From Hufsiella arboris (lineage in GTDB: Bacteria > Bacteroidota > Bacteroidia > Sphingobacteriales > Sphingobacteriaceae), in contig NZ_WVHT01000009.1 of assembly GCF_009834875.1 (NCBI RefSeq), forward strand, positions 92,702 to 156,701: a stretch of 64,000 nt of DNA. The letters are read 5' to 3'. Numbering within the stretch: the stretch's first letter is position 1; each line of letters opens with the position of its first letter. The notes beneath the pieces were generated by a model, which was not told the origin of the DNA, did no database searches, and saw nothing but the letters and a program-made list of their open reading frames with translations. Both the position numbers and the translations under genes were made by a program. Shown piece after piece: positions 34,517 through 44,532 of this stretch.

Positions 34517-36061
34517 ATGAGCTTTAAAAATAAGGAACAATTATCTCAAAAAATCAATGAAGCCCTTTTAGGCGGCGGTCAGCATCGGATCGACAGCCAG
34601 CATAAAAAAGGAAAGCTTACAGCCCGCGAACGTATTCATTTTTTACTTGATGAAGGCTCTTTTGAAGAGATTGGGATGCTGGTTACTCATCGCTCTACCG
34701 ATTTTGGCCTGGACAAAGAAAAGTATCCTGGCGACGGTGTCGTAACAGGCTACGGACATATTAACGGCAGGCTTGTATATGTTTTTTCGCAGGATTTTAC
34801 TGTGTTTGGCGGCTCTCTTTCTGAAACTCATGCAAATAAAATTTGCCGGGTAATGGATATGGCCCTTCAAAACGGAGCTCCGGTAATTGGCCTGAACGAT
34901 TCGGGAGGAGCACGTATCCAGGAAGGCGTGAGTTCATTAGGTGGATATGCTGATATATTTTACCGCAATACGATGGCTTCAGGCGTTGTACCGCAGATAT
35001 CTGCTATCATGGGGCCATGCGCCGGCGGAGCAGTATACTCTCCGGCGATTACTGATTTTACATTGATGGTTGAAAACACGTCGTACATGTTTGTTACGGG
35101 ACCGAACGTAGTTAAAACAGTAACCCACGAACAGGTAAGTTCAGAGGAACTTGGCGGCGCCTTTACACATGCTACCAAATCGGGGGTAACTCATTTTACC
35201 TGTGCAAACGAAGTGCAGGCTATTACTTATATAAAAAAACTGCTGAGCTTCATGCCCCAAAATTGTGAAGAGGAGCCTTTTCAGTTGCCATATACAGCTA
35301 CAGAAGAGCTGAGACCTAACCTTAACACAATTTTACCTGATAATGTATCACAGCCTTATGACGTAAGAGATGTGATTAGCCAGGTTGCTGATACTGAATC
35401 ATTTTTTGAAGTTCATAAAGATTTCGCAGAAAATATAGTTATTGGATTCGCCAGGCTCGCTGGAAAAAGTATTGGAATAGTTGCCAATCAACCCATGACA
35501 CTTGCCGGTGTTCTGGATATCCATGCATCGAAAAAAGCTGCAAGATTTGTTAGATTCTGCGATTGCTTTAACATTCCTTTGCTCGTTCTCGAAGATGTTC
35601 CCGGGTTCCTGCCAGGCACCGACCAGGAGTGGAACGGCATAATTACCAACGGAGCGAAGTTGCTCTATGCGTTTTGCGAAGCGACGGTTCCGCGAATTAC
35701 AGTAATTTTAAGAAAGGCTTATGGTGGCGCATATGATGTGATGAATTCGAAACACATTGGTGCCGACATGAATTATGCATGGCCGAATGCTGAAATTGCT
35801 GTTATGGGCGCAAAAGGCGCCGCTGAGATTATTTTCAAGCGGGAAATTGCCGGCGCTGCAGATCACCAGCAAAAATGGCAGGAAAAGGAAGCTGAGTACT
35901 CCGAGATTTTTGCCAATCCTTATCGCGCCGCGGAACGTGGTTTTATTGATGAAGTTATAGAACCCGCTGAGACACGTAATAAACTCATAAAAGCCTTTAA
36001 AATGTTAAATAAGAAAGTAGTAAACAATCCGCGTAAAAAACATGGCAATATACCTTTGTAA
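34517..36061 (+). CDS. Acyl-CoA carboxylase carboxyltransferase (beta) subunit
   Basis: 514 residues, PccB/methylmalonyl-CoA decarboxylase alpha type. Two crotonase-like halves are visible: N-terminal [19 protein letters not shown] with [16 protein letters not shown], and C-terminal [22 protein letters not shown] with [17 protein letters not shown]. It moves a carboxyl group between biotin and acyl-CoA (propionyl- or methylmalonyl-CoA). No biotin carboxylase or biotin carrier gene is adjacent. The substrate within the family is uncertain. Confidence 0.92.
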   Translation: MSFKNKEQLSQKINEALLGGGQHRIDSQHKKGKLTARERIHFLLDEGSFEEIGMLVTHRSTDFGLDKEKYPGDGVVTGYGHINGRLVYVFSQDFTVFGGSLSETHANKICRVMDMALQNGAPVIGLNDSGGARIQEGVSSLGGYADIFYRNTMASGVVPQISAIMGPCAGGAVYSPAITDFTLMVENTSYMFVTGPNVVKTVTHEQVSSEELGGAFTHATKSGVTHFTCANEVQAITYIKKLLSFMPQNCEEEPFQLPYTATEELRPNLNTILPDNVSQPYDVRDVISQVADTESFFEVHKDFAENIVIGFARLAGKSIGIVANQPMTLAGVLDIHASKKAARFVRFCDCFNIPLLVLEDVPGFLPGTDQEWNGIITNGAKLLYAFCEATVPRITVILRKAYGGAYDVMNSKHIGADMNYAWPNAEIAVMGAKGAAEIIFKREIAGAADHQQKWQEKEAEYSEIFANPYRAAERGFIDEVIEPAETRNKLIKAFKMLNKKVVNNPRKKHGNIPL

Positions 36062-36149
36062 TTAAAGAGTTAAAAAGATGTGAATTTTTGCGGCTGCCAA
36101 AACTTTCAATAAAAAAGCACTGTTGTTTCACCATTAACTCCTTTTCACC

Positions 36150-36554
36150 ATGGTTATCATCCAACCAATCCACGTTAAGCAGGCTTGGCCAATCAGGCAC
36201 CGCCTTATGACCCCCGAAAAAGACCGGCAGTCATCCTTACCCAAGGACGAACTTGGCGATCACTTCGGACTATTCGAAAATGATGAGCTGGTAAGCGTAG
36301 GTTCGATTTACCGCGACGGAGCTCTGGCCCAGTTCCGCAAATTTGCTACTGTAGAGGAAAAACAGCGCCAGGGATATGGCACACAGCTTTTAAGCCATGT
36401 GATAGACTATTGCAAAACACAGGGAATAAAAAAAGTGTGGCTTAACGCGAAAGAGAAGGATCTGCACTTTTATCAAACGCTTGGTTTTACAACAACAGAC
36501 ACTACCTTTAAAAAAGACGAGATCAATTTCTTTGTTGTCGAACGCGAAATTTAA
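36150..36554 (+). CDS. GNAT-family N-acetyltransferase
   Basis: 134 residues with the GNAT acetyl-CoA loop EEKQRQGYGTQLL (R/Q-x-x-G-x-G) around residues 70-82 and the FYQTLGF C-terminal motif. It moves an acetyl group from acetyl-CoA to an unknown amine. Small single-domain cytoplasmic enzyme. It ends 4 bases into the convergent RluA-type gene. Confidence 0.88.
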   Translation: MVIIQPIHVKQAWPIRHRLMTPEKDRQSSLPKDELGDHFGLFENDELVSVGSIYRDGALAQFRKFATVEEKQRQGYGTQLLSHVIDYCKTQGIKKVWLNAKEKDLHFYQTLGFTTTDTTFKKDEINFFVVEREI

Positions 36555-37270
36555 CCGAATACTTCGAATCGCTCCCAGAAACCATCTTGTGGAAGCGGGG
36601 CAAATATATTCACCGGTTCGTTTTTAACCGGATGAATAAAGTGCAGTTTTCTGGAATGCAGGCAAATACTTCTTTTTAAACTGCCTCTCGGATATCCATA
36701 TTTATTATCGCCAACAATTGGGCATCCCATCGTTGAAAGCTGAACCCTGATCTGATGCGGCCTTCCGGTTATCGGGTCTACCTCAATAAGGTAATACCCG
36801 CCCAGTTCACCTATTAGTTTGTAATTTAATTCTGAGCGTAAGCTGCCGGGAACCTCACGATCATGTGCCTTCGTCACATTCTTCTGTGGATTTTTTACCA
36901 ACCAGTGCACCAGGTTTCCTTCCGTTTTCGCAGGCTTGTTACGCACTACAGCCCAGTAAGTTTTTTTCATCTCCCGGTTTTTAAACATCCTGTTAATCCG
37001 ATCGAGAGCCTTGCTGGTTTTGGCAAATAGTATGATACCGCTCACGGGCCTATCAAGCCTGTGCACAACGCCGAGAAAAGCGCCGTTTGGTTTGTCATAT
37101 TTTTTAGCCAAGTAGGCTTTAACCTTTTCGTCAAGCGGCACGTCACCGGTTTCATCAACCTGGACGATCTCCCCCGCCCTCTTATTGATGCTGATCAGAT
37201 GATTATCTTCATATAAAACATCTTTATCAGTTATTTCAGGCAGCTGTTTATTCGTATTTCCTTTAGTCAT
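36551..37270 (-). CDS. RluA-family RNA pseudouridine synthase
   Basis: 239 residues from the ATG at 37270, which has AGGAGG just upstream, an unusually good Shine-Dalgarno for this genome; an in-frame GTG at 37291 is less likely. The catalytic aspartate is D73 in VVHRLDRPVSGIILFAK. LIEVDPITGRPHQIRVQL and GDNKYGYPRG are typical. It lacks an S4 domain, which places it near RluA/TruC rather than RluD. It follows panB by about 20 bases on the same strand. Confidence 0.92.
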   Translation of the reverse strand: MTKGNTNKQLPEITDKDVLYEDNHLISINKRAGEIVQVDETGDVPLDEKVKAYLAKKYDKPNGAFLGVVHRLDRPVSGIILFAKTSKALDRINRMFKNREMKKTYWAVVRNKPAKTEGNLVHWLVKNPQKNVTKAHDREVPGSLRSELNYKLIGELGGYYLIEVDPITGRPHQIRVQLSTMGCPIVGDNKYGYPRGSLKRSICLHSRKLHFIHPVKNEPVNIFAPLPQDGFWERFEVFG

Positions 37271-37291
37271 GCTCCTCCTACCCGATATCAC

Positions 37292-38107
37292 TTAATATTG
37301 TTCGTTTTCCGATGGGAAATTACCGCTTTTAACATCGGTAATATAAGAATCAACGGCTCCTTTAATTTCTTCAAACAAATTTAAATACTGACGTAAAAAG
37401 CGAGGTTTAAAGCCTTTTGTAAGGCCAAGCAGATCATTAATCACCAGCACCTGTCCATCGCAGCCTGAGCCCGCCCCAATTCCGATTGTCGGAATTTTAA
37501 GCGAAGAACTTACTTCTGTCGCTAATGCAGCGGGGATTTTCTCCAAAACGATAGAAAAGCAACCCGCTTCCTGAAGGATCTGCACATCTGCTTTTAACTT
37601 ATTTGCCTCCTGTTCTTCCTTCGCACGTACAGTATAAGTTCCAAATTTATAAATCGACTGTGGCGTTAAACCTAAATGTCCCATAACAGGTATGCCAGCT
37701 GTAATAATACGCTCTACCGATTCTCGTACCTCTGAGCCACCTTCGAGCTTAACGGCATGCGCTCCCGATTCCTTCATAATACGTATCGAGGAATTTAAAG
37801 CTTCTTTTGAATTACCCTGGTAAGCACCAAAAGGCAGATCAACAACCACCAGCGCACGTTTGCACGCCCTTACAACCGACGAGGCATGATAGATCATTTG
37901 ATCAAGCGTTATCGGCAAGGTGGTTTCATATCCAGCCATCACGTTTGACGCCGAATCACCAACAAGTATCACATCAATACCAGCCGCTTCTACAATACTG
38001 GCCATCGAATAATCGTAGGAAGTGAGCATGGCGATTTTTTCGCCTTTTGCCTTCATATCCTGGATCGTATTGGTTGTAATACGGCGTACTTCTTTATTTA
38101 CTGACAT
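37292..38107 (-). CDS. panB: 3-methyl-2-oxobutanoate hydroxymethyltransferase
   Basis: 271 residues. It makes ketopantoate from 2-oxoisovalerate with methylenetetrahydrofolate, the first committed step of pantothenate synthesis. Metal-binding aspartates are in [16 protein letters not shown] and [11 protein letters not shown]; the catalytic glutamate is in [29 protein letters not shown] is a further signature. The pantothenate synthetase partner is not next to it. Confidence 0.96.
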   Translation of the reverse strand: MSVNKEVRRITTNTIQDMKAKGEKIAMLTSYDYSMASIVEAAGIDVILVGDSASNVMAGYETTLPITLDQMIYHASSVVRACKRALVVVDLPFGAYQGNSKEALNSSIRIMKESGAHAVKLEGGSEVRESVERIITAGIPVMGHLGLTPQSIYKFGTYTVRAKEEQEANKLKADVQILQEAGCFSIVLEKIPAALATEVSSSLKIPTIGIGAGSGCDGQVLVINDLLGLTKGFKPRFLRQYLNLFEEIKGAVDSYITDVKSGNFPSENEQY

Positions 38108-38129
38108 AGTTTAGCAAGTAAAATTTCAC

Positions 38130-38137
38130 CAAAAGTA
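38130..38137 (-). promoter_or_regulatory. Candidate panB promoter -7 box
   Basis: TACTTTTG on the minus strand, 22 bases upstream of the panB ATG. A divergent TACTTTTG for carA lies at 38205-38212. No -33 TTG is obvious for either. Confidence 0.4.
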
Positions 38138-38204
38138 GTAAATGTTATCAGGTTCGTATTTAAAATTTAGTTATTGTTTATCCCGTAAATCTGAGCATTT
38201 TTAT

Positions 38205-38348
38205 TACTTTTGTCCCCCGTGAAAATTGAAGTAACCAACTTCAGTGTGCTGAGTGTGATTAACGGAATATATTCCGCTTCCACGCGTTTTTTCCAGCTTT
38301 TTCGATTCAGAACATTTCTATTTCCTAACAACATTTTGGTAAGAATTC
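38205..38348 (+). promoter_or_regulatory. Candidate carA promoter and long leader
   Basis: TACTTTTG at 38205-38212 would start transcription about 130 bases before the carA ATG, leaving a long untranslated leader. It contains a 14-base palindrome (CGGAATATATTCCG) near 38265. No recognised riboswitch. Confidence 0.4.
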
Positions 38349-39452
38349 ATGACAACTAACTACATCAAGCTGCCGGCAATTTTGTTACTCGAGGATGGTA
38401 CAGTTTACCACGGCAAGGCTGCCGGAAAAATCGGTACTACTACCGGCGAAATTTGCTTTAACACCGGTATGACCGGTTACCAGGAAGTATTTACTGACCC
38501 TTCTTATTTCGGCCAGATCCTGGTTGCTACCAATTCGCACATTGGGAATTATGGAATCCTGGATGATGAAGTTGAGTCGGGAAGTATAAAAATTTCAGGG
38601 CTGGTTTGTAAAAATTTCAATATCGCTTTCAGCCGTAGAATGTCGCAGGAGTCTATCCAGGATTATTTTCAAAAAGAAAATATTGTAGGAATTTCAGATA
38701 TCGATACCCGTTCTTTGGTTCGTCATATTCGCGACAAAGGCGCAATGAATGCAATTATTTCTTCTGAAATACTCGACATCGATGAATTAAAACGAAAACT
38801 TGCCGAGGTGCCTTCAATGGACGGATTGGAACTTTCATCTAAGGTTTCGACCGCAGAACCTTACTATTACGGCAACGAGGATAGTAAAACACGTGTTGCG
38901 GTGCTCGACCTTGGTGTAAAAAAGAACATTCTTCGCAACTTCGATCACCGGAATATTTATGCTAAAGTATTCCCTGCTAAAACCAAATTTGAAGAAATGG
39001 AAGCATGGGGTGCCAAAGGCTACTTCATTTCAAATGGCCCAGGTGATCCTGCAGCGATGCCTTACGCAATTGAAACGGTAAAAGAAATTCTTGAAGCTGA
39101 CAAGCCATTGTTCGGCATTTGCCTCGGACACCAGTTGCTGGCACAAGCAAACGACATACGTACAAAAAAGATGTTTAACGGGCATCGTGGTTTAAATCAC
39201 CCTGTTAAAAATATCATCATTGATCATTGCGAGGTAACTTCTCAAAATCATGGCTTCGGCGTGGTGAAAGAAGATATTGAAAAGTCGGATAAAGTTGAGG
39301 TTACGCACATCAACCTTAATGATGGATCAATTGAAGGAATTCGCGTAAAGGGTAAAAAAGCTTTTTCCGTGCAATACCACCCGGAATCGTCTCCTGGCCC
39401 GCATGACTCAAGATACCTGTTTGATCAGTTTGTTGATATGATCGAAAATTAA
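38349..39452 (+). CDS. carA: Carbamoyl-phosphate synthase small (glutamine amidotransferase) subunit
   Basis: 367 residues. It hydrolyses glutamine and channels ammonia to CarB for carbamoyl phosphate. The N-terminal domain begins LPAILLLEDGTVYHGKAAG; the C-terminal class I amidotransferase has the nucleophile cysteine in GICLGHQLLA and the His-Glu pair in FSVQYHPESSPGPHDS. carB is not adjacent within the window: carA is followed directly by a terminator. Substrate and role are secure. Confidence 0.96.
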   Translation: MTTNYIKLPAILLLEDGTVYHGKAAGKIGTTTGEICFNTGMTGYQEVFTDPSYFGQILVATNSHIGNYGILDDEVESGSIKISGLVCKNFNIAFSRRMSQESIQDYFQKENIVGISDIDTRSLVRHIRDKGAMNAIISSEILDIDELKRKLAEVPSMDGLELSSKVSTAEPYYYGNEDSKTRVAVLDLGVKKNILRNFDHRNIYAKVFPAKTKFEEMEAWGAKGYFISNGPGDPAAMPYAIETVKEILEADKPLFGICLGHQLLAQANDIRTKKMFNGHRGLNHPVKNIIIDHCEVTSQNHGFGVVKEDIEKSDKVEVTHINLNDGSIEGIRVKGKKAFSVQYHPESSPGPHDSRYLFDQFVDMIEN

Positions 39453-39460
39453 AATAAACG

Positions 39461-39486
39461 AAAGCCGGCTTGTCCGGCTTTTTTTA
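39461..39486 (+). terminator. Terminator after carA
   Basis: AAAGCCGG, loop CTTGT, CCGGCTTTTTTT, starting 9 bases past the stop codon. Confidence 0.85.
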
Positions 39487-39531
39487 TTGGAACCTGTTAT
39501 AAACCGATATTTCTAAGTCCATAGTCATCTT

Positions 39532-39951
39532 CTATAAAAAGCCCTTTAACCACTCAACAGCATCTTGGTCGTTAGCAAAACTTTTCATCGGAATTGGTGG
39601 CGAATTTACTTTGAACAGGATATTCATTATAAACTTCGCTAAACCACTACCAGAAACCATGGCCATCGCCGAATAAATTTCCGGAAGTTTTTCAGTGGAG
39701 AGCTTTCGGGTCGCCTTATCGGGTATGGGCGACTTTGCAAGGTAAATGAGCAGCGGTACAGGTTTATTATCCGTCAGTTGTTTTACAAGCGCTACATTTC
39801 CGGAGATATTTTCTACTGTTCGCCTGACACTTTTTGACAGGGAAACCAATATTCCTTCGTCAGTGAACCAATAATCGGCAATTTCCGCTTTATAAATCTC
39901 GCGGTCTGACGGTGGTTTATGTAGTATCATACATACCATTTTAATTCGCAA
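39532..39951 (-). CDS. Hypothetical protein, STAS/SpoIIAA-like fold (DUF7793-like)
   Basis: 139 residues from the ATG at 39951, or 132 from the ATG eight codons in. The sequence ADYWFTDEGILVSLSK, PLLIYLAKSPIPDKATRK and SFANDQDAVEWLKGFL is typical of small Bacteroidota proteins with a SpoIIAA-like fold. Such proteins are of unknown function. Divergent from the ABC transporter pair, which starts about 80 bases away. Confidence 0.65.
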   Translation of the reverse strand: MRIKMVCMILHKPPSDREIYKAEIADYWFTDEGILVSLSKSVRRTVENISGNVALVKQLTDNKPVPLLIYLAKSPIPDKATRKLSTEKLPEIYSAMAMVSGSGLAKFIMNILFKVNSPPIPMKSFANDQDAVEWLKGFL

Positions 39952-40028
39952 ACAAATTACATTAAATAATTCCCAATTTTTCGGAGCAACTTCATGGATA
40001 TATCACACGAACACCTCACTTTTGCCTA

Positions 40029-40790
40029 ATGGCAAAACCAATCATCCAGGTAAATAACCTTGTGAAAAAATACAACGATTTCACAGCTGTTAATTCCATA
40101 AGTTTTGAAGTAATGCAAGGCGAAATATTCGGCCTCCTGGGACCAAATGGCGCGGGAAAAACTACAACGCTGGAGATTATGGAGACCTTACGCGAAAAAA
40201 CATCAGGCAGCGTAATAATAAACGGCGTAGATCTTGACTCCGATCCCGATTCAATAAAACATATTATTGGTGTCCAGCTGCAGTCGGCAGGTTATTATCC
40301 TAATTTAAATCTTAGCGAACTGATCGAGCTTTTTTCGGGCCTCTATGGAATTTCAGTAAAACCCATCGAATTACTTGAAAAAGTTGCATTGGTGGACAAG
40401 GCAAAAGCAAAATATAAGGAGCTGTCCGGCGGGCAAAAGCAGCGTTTTTCTATCGCAACAACTTTGATCAATCAACCAAAAATCATTTTTCTCGATGAAC
40501 CAACTACAGGCTTGGATCCGCAGGCCAGGCGAAATCTGTGGGATCTTATCCAGGAAATAAGGAGCTCGGGAACAACCATCGTAATCACCACACACTATAT
40601 GGATGAGGCGGAGGTTCTTTGCGATCGTGTGGCCTTCATCGACGCAGGAAAAGTAATCGGAATTGATACACCCGACCACTTCATAGATCAATTAGTCGCT
40701 TCTGGTTTTGAGCGCAAAAAAGAAGTTAAAAAGGCGAATCTTGAAGACGTATTTATTACTCTGACAGGCAAAGAATGGCGCGAGTCATAA
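40029..40790 (+). CDS. ABC transporter ATP-binding protein
   Basis: 253 residues. Walker A GPNGAGKTTTLE (about residues 38-49), the signature LSGGQKQRFS, Walker B KIIFLDEPTTGLDP and the H-loop ITTHYMDEAEVL. This is the ABC-2/DrrA-type exporter ATPase. The permease starts 23 bases after. The exported compound is unknown. Confidence 0.95.
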   Translation: MAKPIIQVNNLVKKYNDFTAVNSISFEVMQGEIFGLLGPNGAGKTTTLEIMETLREKTSGSVIINGVDLDSDPDSIKHIIGVQLQSAGYYPNLNLSELIELFSGLYGISVKPIELLEKVALVDKAKAKYKELSGGQKQRFSIATTLINQPKIIFLDEPTTGLDPQARRNLWDLIQEIRSSGTTIVITTHYMDEAEVLCDRVAFIDAGKVIGIDTPDHFIDQLVASGFERKKEVKKANLEDVFITLTGKEWRES

Positions 40791-40812
40791 AAATCAATAA
40801 TAAGTAAGATAC

Positions 40813-41916
40813 ATGGACAATTCTACAAAATCATATAGTAATCTTAAAGCAACGCTGGCAATGGCAAAAGCCAGTTTTCGCTCAATATTGCGAAGCCCTT
40901 CGGCAGTTGTTTTTAGTTTAGCTTTTCCTCTAATCTTTATTCTTGTTTTCGGCTTCATTGGCGGCGGTGGAATCAAAATCGATGTAGGAGTTGATAAAGC
41001 TTCAGATTTAACCAACCCGATTTTCATGGCGCTAAAAAACGTAAGCGTCATACATTTAATTGAAGACCAATCCGAAGAAGAGATGAACAGCAACTTGTCG
41101 AAAGGCCGGCTTGACGCGATCATTAATATTCAAAAAAATGCCGCAATGCCTCCCTTTACAGTAAACGTTCAATACACTAAAGCATCCCTTTCGAACGGAA
41201 ATATCCTCAAATCTGTACTGAATAACATATTGTACAAAGTAAATACCCGTTCGGGAAATGCACCACCACCAGTCGCCGAGTTAAAAGAAACTACCGTAGA
41301 AGGCAGGACATATAAAACGATCGACTTTATTTTGCCTGGCCAGCTGGGTTTTTCGCTGTTGAGCAGCGGAGTTTTCGGCACAGCTTTCGTTTTCTTAAGC
41401 CTGCGGTTAACATTGGTCATCAAACGCTTTTTCGCTACACCGGTAAAACGTTACAGCATCGTGCTGGGAGAAGCCATTGCCCGGATCGCATTTGCTTTAC
41501 TTGGCGCGTTATTCATAATTTTAATCGGGCACTTTGCTTTCGGATTTACGTTAATACATGGCTTTGTGACGGTCATAAACATGCTTATTTTGTCCGCCAT
41601 CGGACTCATTGTTTTCATGGGATTTGGGTTTACCGTCTCCGGAATCGCAAAAAATGAAAGCACAATTCCGCCCATAGCTAATATTATAACTTTACCGCAA
41701 TTTTTGTTGTCGGGTACATTCTTTTCTATCAGTGCATTCCCGTCCTGGTTACAACCTATCAGCAGGGCACTTCCGCTTACTTATCTAAACGATGGCATGC
41801 GGAAAATTGCCTTTGAAGGCGCGGGTTTAATGGATATCAAGCACCAATTACTTATTCTGTTTATATGGGGTATTGGAATTTATGCACTCGCTGTAAAGGT
41901 TTTCAAATGGGAATAA
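40813..41916 (+). CDS. ABC-2 type transporter permease
   Basis: 367 residues. One N-terminal helix (SAVVFSLAFPLIFILVFGFIG) is followed by an extracytoplasmic domain of about 130 residues and then a cluster of five or six helices from about residue 180 (QLGFSLLSSGVFGTAFVFLS). This is the layout of ABC2_membrane_3-type permeases. Pairs with the ATPase gene upstream. Lipid, antibiotic or polysaccharide export are all possible. Confidence 0.92.
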   Translation: MDNSTKSYSNLKATLAMAKASFRSILRSPSAVVFSLAFPLIFILVFGFIGGGGIKIDVGVDKASDLTNPIFMALKNVSVIHLIEDQSEEEMNSNLSKGRLDAIINIQKNAAMPPFTVNVQYTKASLSNGNILKSVLNNILYKVNTRSGNAPPPVAELKETTVEGRTYKTIDFILPGQLGFSLLSSGVFGTAFVFLSLRLTLVIKRFFATPVKRYSIVLGEAIARIAFALLGALFIILIGHFAFGFTLIHGFVTVINMLILSAIGLIVFMGFGFTVSGIAKNESTIPPIANIITLPQFLLSGTFFSISAFPSWLQPISRALPLTYLNDGMRKIAFEGAGLMDIKHQLLILFIWGIGIYALAVKVFKWE

Positions 41917-42000
41917 TGTTTGAATGCCTCGACTAATTCGCTATCTAACGCTTAACATTCAGTTAACATTGGCTTAATATCTTCGCGCAAATTTCAGGCG

Positions 42001-42717
42001 ATGAAAAAATTAATCGGGTTTGTTGGTATGTGGTTGTTGTTCATTTCACAAAACGCATACAGCCAAAAATGGGGTACCTGGGGAATCGGATCGGTGGTTC
42101 TTCCGGCAAGTGAAAAAGGCTGGGGCGCATATATGGAGGCCCAGGTTCGTACAAACGCCGTATTCGACGAATTCCAGTATTACGAGGTAAAAGGTGGCAT
42201 AAGCTACGATATCGACAAAAACTTTACGGCACTAATCGGTACGGGACGATATGAAACGTATGATTATCGCGACCTCGGTAAAGGACCCGTGATTGGTGAA
42301 ACACGCTTATGGGAGCAAATGACCATTAACCAGTTCCTTAACCGGTTAAAATTTGAGCATCGGTACCGCATCGAACAGCGATGGCTAAACGGCGTATATC
42401 GTAACAGGTACCGATACCGGCTTAATCTGATCCTGCCGCTCAATAACGTGAAACTGCAGCCGAAAACATTTTTCGTAAACGCTTTTGACGAAATTTTTCT
42501 AAATAACAAAGCCCCGCGTTTTGAACGTAACAGAATATCTGCCGGCTTGGGGTACCAGGCCACCAAAACATGGATCTTCCAGGCAGGATGGCTAAACCAA
42601 ACCAACTTCTCGTTAACAGAGGGAATAGGAAAAAACAACCTGATGATGACTGTCATTTACAGGATCGACCGTAAAAAGCAATCGCCGAACGAGCATTTGC
42701 CTACGCATAATGATTAA
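42001..42717 (+). CDS. DUF2490 outer-membrane-like protein
   Basis: 238 residues. Signal peptide (about 1-22, ending NAYSQ), then alternating strands rich in aromatic residues (WGTWGIGSVVLPAS, RYRYRLNLILPL) with a barrel-like C-terminus. Matches DUF2490. Probably an outer membrane beta-barrel; no substrate known. Encoded alone, upstream of eno. Confidence 0.83.
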   Translation: MKKLIGFVGMWLLFISQNAYSQKWGTWGIGSVVLPASEKGWGAYMEAQVRTNAVFDEFQYYEVKGGISYDIDKNFTALIGTGRYETYDYRDLGKGPVIGETRLWEQMTINQFLNRLKFEHRYRIEQRWLNGVYRNRYRYRLNLILPLNNVKLQPKTFFVNAFDEIFLNNKAPRFERNRISAGLGYQATKTWIFQAGWLNQTNFSLTEGIGKNNLMMTVIYRIDRKKQSPNEHLPTHND

Positions 42718-42730
42718 TTCGTAATTTAGT

Positions 42731-42760
42731 TTTGTGGTTCATATCAAAATCTTAATTTTG
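42731..42760 (+). promoter_or_regulatory. eno promoter
   Basis: TTTG at 42731-42734, 18 bases, TAATTTTG at 42753-42760: an exact match to the Bacteroidota -33/-7 promoter. The expected start is near 42767, leaving a leader of about 65 bases before the eno ATG. Confidence 0.7.
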
Positions 42761-42770
42761 GATGCAATCC

Positions 42771-42795
42771 TGATAGTGTAGTGTCTACACTATCA
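42771..42795 (+). promoter_or_regulatory. Stem-loop in the eno leader
   Basis: TGATAGTGTAG, loop TGT, CTACACTATCA: an 11-bp perfect stem that begins just after the predicted transcription start. It could stabilise the 5' end or act as an operator. There is no U run, so it is not a terminator. Confidence 0.6.
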
Positions 42796-42827
42796 CATTA
42801 ACATAGTTATAAATTCTCTTAGAATAA

Positions 42828-44129
<1,302 letters not shown>

Positions 44130-44163
44130 TCACTGTTAATAAGTTGAAAAACTAATTTGTAAA

Positions 44164-44197
44164 ACATCCGGAGTTTTAAAACCTTCGGATGTTTTTT
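44164..44197 (+). terminator. Terminator after eno
   Basis: ACATCCGGAG, loop TTTTAAAAC, CTTCGGATGT followed by six Ts. The downstream T run overlaps the promoter of the next gene. Confidence 0.8.
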
Positions 44198-44204
44198 ATT
44201 TTTG
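44197..44204 (+). promoter_or_regulatory. Candidate -7 box of the FtsB-like gene
   Basis: TATTTTTG, a match to TAnnTTTG, 6 bases before the ATG at 44210, so the transcript would be nearly leaderless. It is embedded in the T run of the eno terminator. Confidence 0.45.
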
Positions 44205-44209
44205 CTGCA

Positions 44210-44527
44210 ATGGATCGTTTTATAAGTCTGCTAAAAAACAAATACTTTATTTTGTCGTCCGCATTTTTTGTGTGGATGCTATTTTTTGACCGTAACGATC
44301 TGTTATCTCAATATGAATATCGCTCGCAGTTAAATAAACTGAAAGAAGAAAAGGCTTTCTACATCAAAGAGACTGAGCAGGTTCGGAAAGACCTTGATGA
44401 ATTGACGACCAATAAAGAGAGACTAGAAAAATTCGCACGCGAACGGTATCACATGAAAAAAGACAATGAGGACATCTACGTCATTGTAAAGCCAAAGCCG
44501 GAAAAAAGCGATTACTCAATCTTCTGA
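44210..44527 (+). CDS. Septum formation initiator (FtsB/DivIC-like)
   Basis: 105 residues from the ATG at 44210; an upstream in-frame ATG at 44189 lies inside the eno terminator. One transmembrane helix (about residues 10-25) is followed by a coiled coil (QLNKLKEEKAFYIKETEQVRK continuing to DELTTNKERLEKFARERYHM) with the conserved ERYHMKK end of FtsB/DivIC. These proteins form the FtsQBL division complex. The ftsQ and ftsL genes are not adjacent. Next gene is convergent, 5 bases away. Confidence 0.88.
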   Translation: MDRFISLLKNKYFILSSAFFVWMLFFDRNDLLSQYEYRSQLNKLKEEKAFYIKETEQVRKDLDELTTNKERLEKFARERYHMKKDNEDIYVIVKPKPEKSDYSIF

Positions 44528-44532
44528 CCTGG

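Noticed and set aside
44189..44209. Upstream in-frame ATG for the FtsB-like gene
   Set aside because: It lies in the stem and T run of the eno terminator and upstream of the TATTTTTG box, so translation from it is unlikely.
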